From Ariolimax columbianus (taxonomy: Eukaryota; Mollusca; Gastropoda; Stylommatophora; Arionidae): a stretch of DNA of 64,000 bases. Below are positions 31,480-40,975 of this stretch, piece by piece. Position numbers and translations under genes: made by a program. Location of the stretch: positions 91,949,819 to 92,013,818 of the forward strand of contig JAVGWX010000011.1 in NCBI GenBank assembly GCA_036924085.1, written 5' to 3'. The notes below the pieces were generated by a model that had not been told where the DNA came from, made no database searches, and saw only the letters and a list, made by a program, of their open reading frames with translations. Positions within the stretch are counted from its first letter, which is position 1. Each line of letters opens with the position of its first letter.

Positions 31480-32672
31480 CTTCATGTCAACAAGGAGGTC
31501 CTATGCTCATTAGGGAGATGCTATTTGCAGATGATGCAGTTCTGATGACAAATAGTGAGGAGGCCTTGAAGAGACTGGGAGACAGATTCACTGACGGGTG
31601 CAAGCAGTTTGGGCTCACCTTAAGTCTGGAAAAGACAAAGGTCTGTGCACCAGGCATTACCACTATGCTATCCATAAAGATTGATGGTGTCACTCTGGAG
31701 GCCGTCAACAGTTTCACTTATCTTAAGTCTGCCATCGGCAACACTCTCTCGCTCGAGAAGGAGATAGACAGTAGGCTTGTCAGGGCAAGTACCGTCATGA
31801 CTCACCTGACGAAGAGAGTCTGGGAGAACACTGCGCTGTCTCACTACACCAAGGTCCGGGTCTATCAGACATGCGTTCTTGGCACTCTCGTGTATGGAAC
31901 ACTGCACTGTCTCACTACACCAAGGTCCGGGTCTATCAGACCTGCGTTTTTGGCACTCTCATGTATGGAACACGGCACTGTCTCACTACACCAAGGTCCG
32001 GGTCTATCAGACCTGCGTTTTTGGCACTCTCATGTATGGAACACGGCACTGTCTCACTACACCAAGGTCCGGGTCTATCAGACATGCATTCTTGGCACTC
32101 TCGTGTATGGAAGCGAGACTTGGAGCACTTACACTAAACAGGAATAGCGGCTGAACACCTTTCACGTGAGGTGTCTACGGCATATGTTGGGGATTGGGTG
32201 GCAAGAGAGTATCACATAATACAGTTTTACAGAGAGCAAACACTCACAGCATGTGCTCGATGTTGAGCCAGCAACGTCTAGTGTGGTAGGGACATGTTTA
32301 GAGCATAGAAGACGAGAGGCTGCCAAAGGATATCCTTTATGGACAGCTAGCCATTGGAGTTAGAAGAATCAGCTGTCCCACACTGCGATTCAAGGACGTA
32401 TGCAAGAGGGACATGAAGTCATGCGACATTCCATCCGAGGGCTGGGAAGAAATTGCTCAGGATCGAACTATCTGGAGACAGTCAGTTGGAGGGAGCATAG
32501 TGATTGCTGATGCTCGTAGGGGTCTTCTAACTGCAGAGAAAAGAGAAAGACTGAAGAGATCAAAGAACAGCCATGCAAGCCAGCCTCCTCAGTATAGTTG
32601 TACGATCTGTGGCAGCGACTGTCACTTGCGGATCGGCCTTCACAGCCATTGCAGACATTATAGAAATACAGA
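31480..32672 (+). mobile_element. RTE-like LINE reverse transcriptase remnant, 5'-truncated and frame-broken
   Basis: The conserved sequence starts just before the RT catalytic motif FADDAVL (about 31527-31547), so fingers and most of the palm are missing. It continues through the thumb-like region LTLSLEKTKV and NSFTYLKSAIGN, then YTKVRVYQTCVLGTLVYGSE. After a stop and frame changes (about 32146-32410) comes the C-terminal block GWEEIAQDRTIWRQ, then a zinc-finger-like CTICGSDC..RIGLHSHCRH near 32598-32665. This order is typical of RTE-like endonuclease/RT polyproteins common in invertebrates. The frame is broken by stops and by a 71-bp tandem duplication. It is flanked by a 27-bp array on the left and a 49-bp array on the right. 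It is not active. Confidence 0.9.
31827..32110 (+). repeat. 71-bp x 4 tandem duplication inside the LINE RT
   Basis: Four consecutive 71-bp units begin at 31827, 31898, 31969 and 32040. Each runs from aacactgc or aacacggc to ctc(g/a)tgtatgg and encodes the SHYTKVRVYQTC stretch. Units 2 and 3 differ at one position; units 1 and 4 share cgtgtatgg and agacatgc. 71 is not a multiple of three, so each unit shifts the reading frame. Confidence 0.97.
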
Positions 32673-32673
32673 G

Positions 32674-33312
32674 ACAGAGCTGGACAAAACTTACAGGGCG
32701 CCACGTGTATGGTCTGCAGGTAACAGAGCTGGACAAAACTTACAGGGCGCCACACACATGGTCTACAGGAGACAGAGCTGGACAAAACTTACAGGGCGCC
32801 ACGTGTATGGTCTGCAGGTAACAGAGCTGGACAAAACTTACAGGGCGCCACGTGTATGGTCTGCAGGTAACAGAGCTGGACAAAACTTACAGGGCGCCAC
32901 ACACATGGTCTACAGGAGACAGAGCTGGACAAAACTTACAGGGCGCCACACACATGGTCTACAGGAGACAGAGCTGGACAAAACTTACAGGGCGCCACAC
33001 ACATAGTCTACAGGAGACAGAGCTGGACAAAACTTACAGGGCGCCACGTGTGTGATCTACAGGTAACAGAGCTGGACAAAACTTACAGGGAGCCACGTGT
33101 ATGGTCTGCAGGTAACAGAGCTGGACAAAACTTACAGGGCGCCACACACATGGTCTACAGGGGTCAGAGCTGGACAAAACTTACAGGACGCCACGGACAT
33201 GGTCTACAGGAGACAGAGCTAGACAAAACTCACAGGGCGCCACACGCATGGTCTACAGGAGACAGCTGGACAAAACTTACAGGGCGTCACACGCATGGTC
33301 TACAGGAGACAC
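32674..33312. repeat. 49-bp minisatellite directly after the LINE end
   Basis: Thirteen copies of a 49-bp unit with core acagagctggacaaaactta, followed by cagggcgccac and a variable tail. Two tail types occur: cgtgtatggtctgcaggta and cacacatggtctacaggag. The array begins within 10 bp of the LINE zinc-finger coding end. Open frames (TELDKTYRAP) are repeat translations. Confidence 0.96.
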
Positions 33313-33485
33313 TTGGTGCAATTAGGTCCGGTTTCATTTGAACACTCCTCGTACTATACAATATTTCCCCGTACACTGTGCTTACTGAAAGCTAAAATCT
33401 GTCCATCGTTCAAGTTGAAATCATTGTGTACATAACGAAATGTATTACTGCGCTGGGAACTATTGTGTAATCATTGCAAGCTGGG
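33313..33485. other. Unique spacer
   Basis: Non-repetitive AT-leaning sequence between two minisatellites. No feature recognised. Confidence 0.5.
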
Positions 33486-34170
33486 TTGGAGGTTATTGAT
33501 GGTTGGCAGGCAGTTATTGAAGAGTTTATATATCAGGTTGGAGGTTATTGATGGTTGGCAGGCAGTAATTGAAGGGTTTATATATCAGGTTGGAGGTTAT
33601 TGGTGGTTGGCAGGCAGTAATTGAAGGGTTTATTTATCAGGTTGGAGGTTTTTTATGGTTGTCAGGCAGTAATTGAAGGGTTTATATATCAGGTTGGAGG
33701 TTATTTATGGTTGGCAAGCCCACCACTCTTCTCTCTCTTCTCACCTCACTCTGTTTCATTTGACTCTGTCCTACAGTCACACCCTTGCACAACTTTCACA
33801 CGCGCCCTCGTGGTAAAGCCCTTCCATTGCACTTTGGTTGGGCTAGCTTCTGAGGGCGCACAAACCTAGCATAGGTACATACAGATGCACACATGCATCC
33901 AAGCACTGGTTTATGCGTCCTGATATCGCCCAATTGACTACGGTCTGGGGTGGAAAATGGCGCGCCTCCGCCAGTAGAAACTAGTGAGGCAAACATCTAA
34001 GCAACAACAACAAAAAATTTATGGTTGGCAGGCAGTTATTGAAGGGTTTACATATCAGGTTGGAGGTTATTGATGGTTGGCAGGCAGTAATTGAAGGGTT
34101 TATATATCAGGTTGGAGGTTATTTATGGTTGGCAGGCAGTAATTGAAGGGTTTATATATCAGGTTGGTGT
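33486..34170. repeat. 52-bp minisatellite split by an insertion
   Basis: The unit is 52 bp, containing ggttggcaggcagtaattga and gggtttatatatcaggttgg. Copies occupy 33486-33716 and 34017-34170. The two halves are separated by a 300-bp SINE-like insertion, and the repeat register continues across it once one copy of a 14-bp duplication is removed. Confidence 0.94.
33717..34016 (+). mobile_element. SINE-like or LINE 3'-end retrotransposed insertion with target-site duplication
   Basis: About 300 bp ending in a CAA-type tail (gcaacaacaacaaaaaa). It is flanked by a perfect 14-bp repeat, atttatggttggca, at 33703-33716 and 34017-34030. The interior includes actacggtctggggtgg and ggcgcgcctccgcc. I see no convincing pol III B box, so it could be a 5'-truncated LINE tail or a SINE that lost its head. 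The simple-sequence tail and duplication fit target-primed reverse transcription. Confidence 0.8.
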
Positions 34171-34755
34171 CATTGATAAGATGCAAGATATTTGATCATC
34201 AGAAAATGGTAAAAATAGTGTCCTGAACGTTTTGCAGAGAAAACCGCAATGTACAAACGGTTTGTGTGATAACATTTTTATTTTTAAAGCAATTCTTCTG
34301 CACCTTTGCACAAATGTTCTAGAAAACCGTGGCTTAGTTTTCAACTATGGAAATCAAGCTTTCCTACAATGTGTAAGAGCTATCAAATTTGGAGTATCAC
34401 AATTTTTAACAAAATTGAGTAAATATTTGAATTTTTATAAAAACACAATGGTAAAAGATGTAGCTTTGGATGTAGTCTACAATGAAAGGATAATCTTGAA
34501 CAGCAACATAAGAAAAAATGAAGTATGATCAAAGACACAGGTGAAATTACATGCAAAGTTTTGCCATTTTTTCCAATATAAATTTTCAGAATTTGGAATG
34601 CTACAATACATGATGTCATGATGTAGGGTGATCATCTTTATAATACAAACCCAACTTTTATATTTATAAATCAGTTTTTAATTAAATTACAACAATTGTA
34701 AAAATAAAACCCCTCGATAAGTGGTGCTCCTTAACGGACAAGTAGCAGCTGAAAA
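34171..34755. other. AT-rich unique region
   Basis: Non-repetitive, AT-rich sequence between two tandem arrays. The only notable open frame is described separately. No splice-site pair or known domain was recognised. Confidence 0.5.
34232..34528 (+). CDS. Unrecognised 98-residue open frame (doubtful gene)
   Basis: I do not recognise this frame. It starts with MQRKPQCTNGL and ends with NSNIRKNEV before a TGA. Unlike most long frames here it is not a translated tandem repeat and its amino-acid composition is protein-like, with a hydrophobic stretch near residues 15-27 (NIFIFKAILLHLC). There is no obvious promoter, splice site or poly(A) signal tied to it. It lies in AT-rich DNA where a 98-codon frame can occur by chance. 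It could be a fragment of a decayed transposon gene. Confidence 0.15.
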   Translation: MQRKPQCTNGLCDNIFIFKAILLHLCTNVLENRGLVFNYGNQAFLQCVRAIKFGVSQFLTKLSKYLNFYKNTMVKDVALDVVYNERIILNSNIRKNEV

Positions 34756-34759
34756 TAAA

Positions 34760-34930
34760 ACTTTCAAACTATGCGATACGAGAGAACTAAAGTATACAGC
34801 CTTCTCAAACTATGCGATATGAGAGAACTAAAGTATACAGCCTTCTCAAACTATGCGATATGAGAGAACTAAAGTATACAGCCTTCTCAAACTATGCGAT
34901 ATGAGAGAACTAAAGTATACAGCCTTCTCA
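34760..34930. repeat. 41-bp x 4 tandem repeat
   Basis: Four near-identical 41-bp units containing caaactatgcgatatgagag and aactaaagtatacagc. Only a few substitutions separate the copies, mostly in the first. Confidence 0.96.
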
Positions 34931-35065
34931 AATATTATGGGCTAAATGTGAGGATCATGTCTTGAATAAAGCAGGACACTCCATACACTCAAACTCTATT
35001 AATGGCACTCTATATATAAAAATCTCTAACAGGGACACTCCATACATACAAACTCTAACAAGGTT
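34931..35065. other. Short AT-rich spacer with a duplicated phrase
   Basis: The phrase gacactccatac...aaactct appears twice (about 34975 and 35033). No other feature is seen. Confidence 0.5.
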
Positions 35066-35420
35066 TTTCAAGAAAAAGAGAAGAATTTGAGATGACTTAA
35101 TACATGTTTATAAGATAATCAAAGAAAAAGATACATTAGACTATATAAAGTTTTTTTTCAAAATACAACCACCTACAAGAACAAGAGGGCATAGCTACAA
35201 ATTAACTAAAGAATTATCCAGAGGAAATATTAGGAAATATTTTTGTTAGAGAGGGGTGAATACTTGAAATGCTTTGCCACAGGAAAGAGGCAACGACAAT
35301 TAATGCATTTAAGAATAGATTGGATGCACATAACTTATAGAGCAAGGTAATATAAATGAAACTGGTTGTATACAGACCTTGGAGAGTCTTCTAAACCAGT
35401 ATAAAGTCGTTAAGTTAAGA
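35066..35420 (+). mobile_element. CR1-like LINE 3' end, decayed copy
   Basis: Aligns almost throughout with 36700-37063 at the DNA level (gacttaatac, gtttataagat, aagaacaagagggcatagct, aatgcatttaagaat, ataaaactggttgtataca-type blocks). Translation is broken, but recognisable pieces correspond to the C-terminal end of CR1/L2-like RT proteins. The 3' terminus is shared with the other copy: both end in gttaagttaaga. Confidence 0.85.
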
Positions 35421-35470
35421 GAAGATTGTGTAGGAAGTCAGACTAACATGGACAGATGAGAATATTGTGG

Positions 35471-35627
35471 TCCATGCATGAACACACCTGACTCCCTGAG
35501 TGGTCTATGCATGAACACACCTGACTCTCTGGAGAGTCCATGCACGAACACACCTGACTCTCTGAGTGGTCCATGCATGAACACACCTGACTCTGAGTGG
35601 TGCATGCACGAACACACCTGACTCTCT
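35471..35627. repeat. 33-bp x 5 tandem repeat
   Basis: Five units of 31-33 bp with core gaacacacctgactctctga preceded by tccatgcat or tccatgcac. The last two units have small deletions. Confidence 0.93.
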
Positions 35628-35699
35628 TTTTCTTCTGGCTCGTGTGTACACCAGCCTCATCTCCTATAGGTCCAGTCATCTGTGGCAGTTGTGGACAAC

Positions 35700-36560
35700 C
35701 ATAGGACACTTGTAGATTATCTGTGACACTCGTAGATTATCTGTGACACTTGTAGATTATCTGTGACACTCGTAGATTATCTGTGACACTTTTAGATTAT
35801 CTGTGACACTTGTAGATTATCTGTGACACTTGTAGATTATCTGTGACACTTGTAGATTATCTGGGACACTTGTAGATTATCTGTGACATTCGTAGATTAT
35901 CTGTGACACTTGTAGATTATCTGTGACACTTGTAGATTATCTGTGACACTCGTAGATTATCTGTGACACTTGTAGATTATCTGTGACACTTGTAGATTAT
36001 CTGTAACACTCGTAGATTATCTGTGACACTTGTAGATTATCTGTGACACTCGCAGATTATCTGTGACACTTGTAGATTATATGTGACACTTGTAGATTAT
36101 CTGTGACACTTGTAGATTATCTGTGACAATTGTAGATTATCTGTGACACTTGTAGATTATCTGTGACACTCGTAGATTATCTGTGACACTTGTAGAATAT
36201 ATGTGACACTTGTAGATTATCTGAGGCATTTGTAACTTGTATGTGACATTTGTAGATTATCTGTGACTTTTGTAAATTATCTGTGACATCTATAGATTAT
36301 CTGTCATTTGTAGATTATATGGGATGTTTGTAAATTATCTTGGACATTTGTAGATTATGTGGGATGTCTGTAGATTATATGTGACATTTGTAGAAAATCT
36401 GGGACATTTGTAGGTTATATGTGAAATTTGGAGATGATATGTGTCATTCTAAAATTATGTGTGATATTTATCAACTATCTGTGACATATGTAGATTATCT
36501 GTGACATGAGTAGTTGTTTGTGACATTTGTAGTTGTTTGTGATATGTGTAGTTGTGTGAC
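35700..36560. repeat. 20-bp minisatellite (gtagattatctgtgacactt)
   Basis: About 26 nearly regular 20-bp copies from 35708 to about 36240, then progressively more divergent copies to about 36560. Divergence increases toward the right edge, as expected when an array is homogenised in its interior and decays at one flank. Confidence 0.95.
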
Positions 36561-36659
36561 AGTTCCAGCTGGAGCATGAGCGTTCGGGGAAGGGGAGAGT
36601 GGCCTGGCAACGGTATCCTCTATAAATCAAAAGTTGCCTGAATGTGTGGAATGACACAG

Positions 36660-37063
36660 CTGATAGTGAGATTCCAGAATTACAGCTATGAGAAAAGTTA
36701 ATGAGGAAAGTGTCTAGAAGAGAGAAGAATTCATGGTGACTTAATACAGGTTTATAAGATGATCAGAGGAATGGATAAATTAGACTATAACAAGTTGTTT
36801 TTTTATGCAACCACCCACAAGAACAAGAGGGCATAGCTTCAAATTAACAAATGAAAGGTCCAGATTAGATATTAGGAAATATTTTTTAGTCAGAGAGTGG
36901 TGAATGCTTGGATTGCATTGCCATGGGAGGTAGTGGAGGCAGGGTCAGTTAATGCATTTAAGAATAAATTGGATGCACATAGCTTTCAGAGCAAGGTAAT
37001 ATAAATAAAACTGGTTGTATACACGCTCTTCCTAACCAGTATAAAGACGTTGTTAAGTTAAGA
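36660..37063 (+). mobile_element. CR1-like LINE 3' end, better-preserved copy
   Basis: One frame near 36720 reads RRIHGDLIQVYKMIRGMDK and continues with LDYNKLFFYATTHKNKRA, then a stop. After a frameshift it reads QRVVNAWIALPWEVVEAGSV followed by NAFKNKLDAH. These are the conserved C-terminal motifs (GDLIQVYK, RVVNAWN.LP, FKN.LD) of CR1/L2/Jockey-like RT proteins. The 3' end is gttaagttaaga, identical to that of the copy ending at 35420. The element is 5'-truncated and inactive. Confidence 0.88.
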
Positions 37064-37499
37064 TCGCAGGTCAATCACAGTTTCGACACTAGGTCTGCAA
37101 GGAAAGAAGGGGTTAGAAACACGTTAGGTGGACGAATTTTTCTGGTACATGGATGGGTGTCAGAACTGACCACTCTGGCGTCAGGCATGAAAGGGATGGG
37201 TTTGTTGACAACGGATACTTACACAACAGGCTACCACATTTAGATTGACAGTGACTCGTGGATAAACAGCCAATAAAATATTAGATGGGGCAGTTCCAAA
37301 TTGGAGTGATGGTTAAATCAGCCGACCCAGAGAAGACCATTGGACAGCCATGGTTGTTGTTTAAGTCTATAAAAAGACACTGTAGAGATACATTCGGCAG
37401 ACTGGCGGTGAGATTCGGGTAGAGACTGGAAGAGAGAGAGAGTTTACGGGGCCGGTGTCCCATCATACACCTCGAGCTGGACCAGTCGTGCTTAAAAGG
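37064..37499. other. Unique region with a TATA-like box, possibly part of an LTR-like repeat
   Basis: Non-repetitive. It contains tataaaaagacac at about 37368 followed by an AG-rich stretch (agagagagagag at 37430-37441) and leads directly into the dispersed repeat at 37500-38240. The order TATA-like box, unique leader, terminal ACA would fit an LTR, but no primer-binding site or polypurine tract was identified. Confidence 0.35.
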
Positions 37500-38240
37500 T
37501 GCAATCTGTTCTGATTGTTATACGAGTGTACAGATCGTCTGAGGACGAGATCTGAATGTGAGTTTTATGTGCAGGACACCTTGTGAACGATGAATTTCTG
37601 ATTGTTATACGAGTGTACAGATCGTCTGAGGACGAGATCTGAATGTGAGTTTTATGTGCAGGACACCTTGTGAACGATGAATTTCTGGTTGTTATACATA
37701 GGAGTGTATAGATCGGCTGAGGACTAGATCTGAATGTGAGTTTTATGTGCAGGACTCCTTGTGAACGATGCATTTCTGATTTTTATACATAGGAGTGTAC
37801 ATATCGGCTGAGGACTAGATCTGAATATATGTTTGGTGTACAGTTAAGACGAGTTTGTGAATGTGTGTTGTGTGTTAAGATATAGGACGGCGGGCTACTG
37901 GTGCCAGTAAGGTGTGGCTAGAATAGTATTAGAGTTGTGAAATTTTGTTGTTGCTGGTATAGACTTAGAATCTGAGTATTTATGTAGTTACAGAAGTAAC
38001 ATGAATTGCTTGTATATTCTGTGGTAATTATATTATGATTGTTTAGCATAGAAGTTATTTGCTTATTGTTGTTAATATTGTGCTATGATGATTCTTGTTA
38101 ATAAAATATATTATTTTGGCTAAATGTTTCATTACAGTTTTGTTGTTTGATGTATTGATACACTTCGTTGTTTAAATAAGTGTTAACTCTTAAGACAAGT
38201 ATTACTCAGCAATAACCTTACCCTGGCACATATCTTAATA
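37500..38240 (+). mobile_element. Dispersed repeat, third copy of the family seen at 25540-26435
   Basis: The right part (about 37830-38240) matches the right arm of the palindrome at 26090-26435. Shared blocks are gtttgtgaatgtgtgttg-like, tattatgatt, attgttgttaatattg-like, taactctt and attactcagc. It ends in ctggcacat. The left part (37512-37790) is a run of three roughly 85-90-bp units with gagatctgaatgtgagtttt and atgtgcaggacaccttgtg. Related sequence, reversed, occurs in the left arm at about 25880-25960. No coding capacity. It may be a solo LTR or a non-autonomous element. Confidence 0.65.
37512..37790. repeat. About 85-90-bp x 3 tandem repeat within the dispersed repeat
   Basis: Three units contain ctgaatgtgagttttatgtg and ttgtgaacgatg, the third slightly longer by an inserted cata. 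Units 1 and 2 are almost identical. Confidence 0.93.
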
Positions 38241-38299
38241 TGGTCTGAGTAATCAGGATATTTTTTATAAGATATCTACTCAGCTATAAATAGACTCTA

Positions 38300-38490
38300 C
38301 CACAGTTGTTGGTGACATCTGTAGATGTTGGTGACATCTGTAGTTGTTGGTGACATCTGTAGTTGTTGTTGTTAGTGACATCTGTAGATGTTGTTGGTGA
38401 CATCTGTAGTTGTTGGTGACATCTGTAGTTGTTGGTGACATCTGTAGTTGTTGGTGACATCTGTAGTTGTCTGTGACCTGTACAATTATC
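38300..38490. repeat. 19-bp minisatellite (gttggtgacatctgtagtt)
   Basis: About nine units of 19 bp, with two longer variants carrying extra gtt triplets. All three minus frames are open over part of it and read QQLQMSPTT-like peptides, because the period is not a multiple of three. Confidence 0.93.
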
Positions 38491-38540
38491 TGTGACATGT
38501 GTATATGTCATGTTGAAATCAGTGCTAGGAATGCCATCAC

Positions 38541-38940
38541 TAACAACTCAAATATCTTCTTTTTCTTCTTCTTCTGCATTTGTTCTCTCACTCCCGCTAC
38601 CAAGCCCTGAACGTTCTCAATCTCCCGCTACCAAGCCCTGAACGTTCTCAATCTCCCTCTACCAAGCCCTGAACGTTCTCAATCTCCCGCTACCAAGCCC
38701 TGAGAGTTCCTAAACTCCCGCTACCAAGCCCTGAACAGGGCTTTGCAAGTAGCAGGATGTAGGATGGAGAACGAAATGTGTTGTGTTGCTTGTTTACAGC
38801 TTTACTGCGATATTTGCACCTTTTGGTCCTACACATCCGTCTTCAGCAGACTCAAACACCATTCTGGCATGTTTGTAGAATGTGTATTCAATATTTGTAG
38901 AAAGATTGGTACCAGCACTCTCACTAACTAATCATACCAT
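38541..38940 (-). mobile_element. Dispersed repeat copy 1, with an internal 31-bp expansion
   Basis: The reverse complement of this stretch aligns with 61022-61384. Shared blocks include the TTC/GAA microsatellite end, gttctcaatctccc, actaccaa(g/a)ccctgaa, ctgcgatatttgcac and acacatc(c/t)g. The strand is set so that the GAA-rich end is the 3' tail, as in retrotransposed elements. A plus-strand frame (38743-38931) has CDICTF and LKHH spaced like a C2H2 finger, but the other copy is not open there, so I do not call a gene. Class unknown. Confidence 0.75.
38585..38740. repeat. 31-bp x 5 tandem repeat
   Basis: Five units with core cgctaccaagccctgaacgt plus tctcaatctcc. The corresponding segment in the related element at about 61330-61350 is present once only. 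Confidence 0.94.
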
Positions 38941-39232
38941 CCAAAAGCATAAACATGCAATTTCTACACACGCACCAAAGAAAAACTTGGCAGAAACTCA
39001 AAACAGGACATTTCTAATCATCAAACACAAAACATGACTTGTCTTCACAAACCAGGTTTCACTCATAACGCAATACGCCAAACACAAAACATGAAATTTC
39101 TCTGAAAAAATGTATGAAATTCTGTACACATGTTTTACAGTTTTTCAGCAGTTGCGATCAGCGTTTGGCAGCTGATGAGAGCGACCTGAAATTTGGCAAA
39201 TGTATGTAACTGTATGTCTGAGTGAGTGATGA
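38941..39232. other. Unique AT-leaning spacer
   Basis: No gene or repeat array visible. The phrase caaacacaaaacatga occurs twice (about 39023 and 39074). Confidence 0.5.
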
Positions 39233-39872
39233 CTCTTTGCTGTGACCTTGAACAAACACACTCAAGTTTCACCGTGACCTTGAACAAACCCACTCAAGTT
39301 TCATCGAGATCTTGAACAAACCCACCCAAGGTTCAATGTGACCTTGACGAAACCTACCAAAGGTTCACCGTGGTCTTGAACAAATACACTACAGGTTGGC
39401 TGTGACTTTGAAGATACCCATCCAATGTTCGCTGTGACTTTGAACAAAGCTAACCAAGGTTTACTGTGACCTTTAACACACCCACCCAATGTTCGCTGGG
39501 ACCTTGAACACACCCATCCAATATTCGTTGTGACCTTGAACACACCCATCCAATATTCGTTGTGATCTTGAACACACCCATCCAATATTCGCTGTGACCT
39601 TGAACATACCCACCCAATGTTCGCTTGGATCTTGAACACACCCACCCAATGTTCGATGGGACCTTGAACACACCCACCCAATGTTCGCCATGACCTTGAA
39701 CACACACACCCAATGTTCGCAGTGACCTTGAATACACACACCCAATGTTCGCAGTGACCTTGAATACACACACCCAATGTTCGCTGTGACCATGAACACA
39801 CCCCCCAATGTTCGCTGTGACCTTGAACACACCCACCCAATGTTCGCTGTGACCTTGAACACACCCACCCGA
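39233..39872. repeat. 32-bp minisatellite, open in all three minus frames
   Basis: About 20 units of about 32 bp with core tgaccttgaacacacccacc followed by caatgttcgc. The period is not a multiple of three, yet no stop falls in any minus frame over about 450 bp. This gives three long overlapping frames (GHSEHWVGVFKV-type peptide). They are the same peptide read in rotating phase and are not evidence of a gene. Confidence 0.95.
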
Positions 39873-39954
39873 TGTTTGCTGCCTGCACCAATCAACAGAA
39901 GGCCAGACAGTCGTTTGTAAGCCATCAACAACACTCAGTTCAAAACATGACATT

Positions 39955-40203
39955 TACACAATCACAAACCTTCACTCACAAACCTTCACTCACAAACCTT
40001 CACTCTCAAACCTTCACTCATAAACCTTCACTCACAAACCTTCACTCACAAACCTTCACTCTCAAACCTTCACTCATAAACCTTCACTCACAAACCTTCA
40101 CTCACAAACCTTCACTCTCAAACCTTCACTCATAAACCTTCACTCACAAACCTTCACTCACAAACCTTCACTCTCAAACCTTCACTCATAAACCTTCACT
40201 CAT
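39955..40203. repeat. 14-bp minisatellite (accttcactcacaa)
   Basis: About 17 units of 14 bp. Three unit types (actcacaa, actctcaa, actcataa) recur in fixed order, giving a higher-order period of four units (56 bp). Confidence 0.95.
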
Positions 40204-40224
40204 TAATTGTATTCACTTTTAGGA

Positions 40225-40975
40225 TGAGTGACACAACAGGTGAGTGAGATCAGTGACACAACACATGAGTGAGGATGAGTGACAGCCCAGGTGAGTGAGG
40301 ATGAGTGACAGCCCAGGTGAGTGAGGATGAGTGACAGCCCAGGTGAGTGAGGATGAGTGACAGCCCAGGTGAGTGAGGATGAGTGACATCCCAGGTGAGT
40401 GAGGATGAGTGACAGCTTAGGTGAGTGAGGATGAGTGATAGCCCAGGTGAGTGAGGATGAGTGACAGCCCAGGTGAGTGAGGATGAGTGACAGTCCAAGA
40501 GAGTGAGGATGAGTGACAGCCCAAGAGAGTGAGGATGAGTGACAGCCCAGGTGAGTGAGGATGAGTGAGAGCCCAGGTGAGTGAAGGTGAATGACATCCC
40601 AGGTGAGTGAGGATGAGTGACATCCCAGGTGAGTGAGGATGAGTGACAGCCCAGGTGAGTGAAGATGAGTGACAGCCCAGGTGAGTGAGGATGAGTGACA
40701 GCTCAGGTGAGTGAGGATGAGTGACAGCCCAGGTGAGTGAAGATGAGTGACAGCTCAGGTGAGTGAAGATGAGCGACAGCTCAGGTGAGTGAGGATGAGT
40801 GACAGCCCAGGTGAGTGAGAATGAGTGACAGCCCAGGTGAGTGAGGATGAGTGACAGCCCAGGTGAGTGAGGATGAGTGACAGCCCAGGTGAGTGAGGAT
40901 GAGTGACAGCCCAGGTGAGTGAGGATGAGTGACAGCCCAGGTGAGTGAGGATGAGTGACAGCTCAGGTGAGTGAT
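40225..40975. repeat. 26-bp minisatellite (gaggatgagtgacagcccag)
   Basis: About 28 units of 26 bp (gtgagt plus the quoted core), with gctcag, gtccaagag and catccc variants. Minus-strand frames read SSLTWAVTHPHSPGLS and are repeat products. Confidence 0.96.

Noticed and set aside
31487..31907. Antisense open frames over the LINE RT
   Set aside because: They are shadows of the RT coding sequence; the plus strand carries the recognisable FADD and thumb-like motifs.
35700..36560. Regular 20-bp repeats as a CRISPR array
   Set aside because: Units are contiguous with no unique spacers, there are no cas genes, and the setting is a eukaryotic genome.
38743..38931. C2H2 zinc-finger mini-protein (CDICTF...LKHH)
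   Set aside because: The related copy at 61 kb is not open over the same stretch, so the frame is probably incidental to a dispersed repeat.
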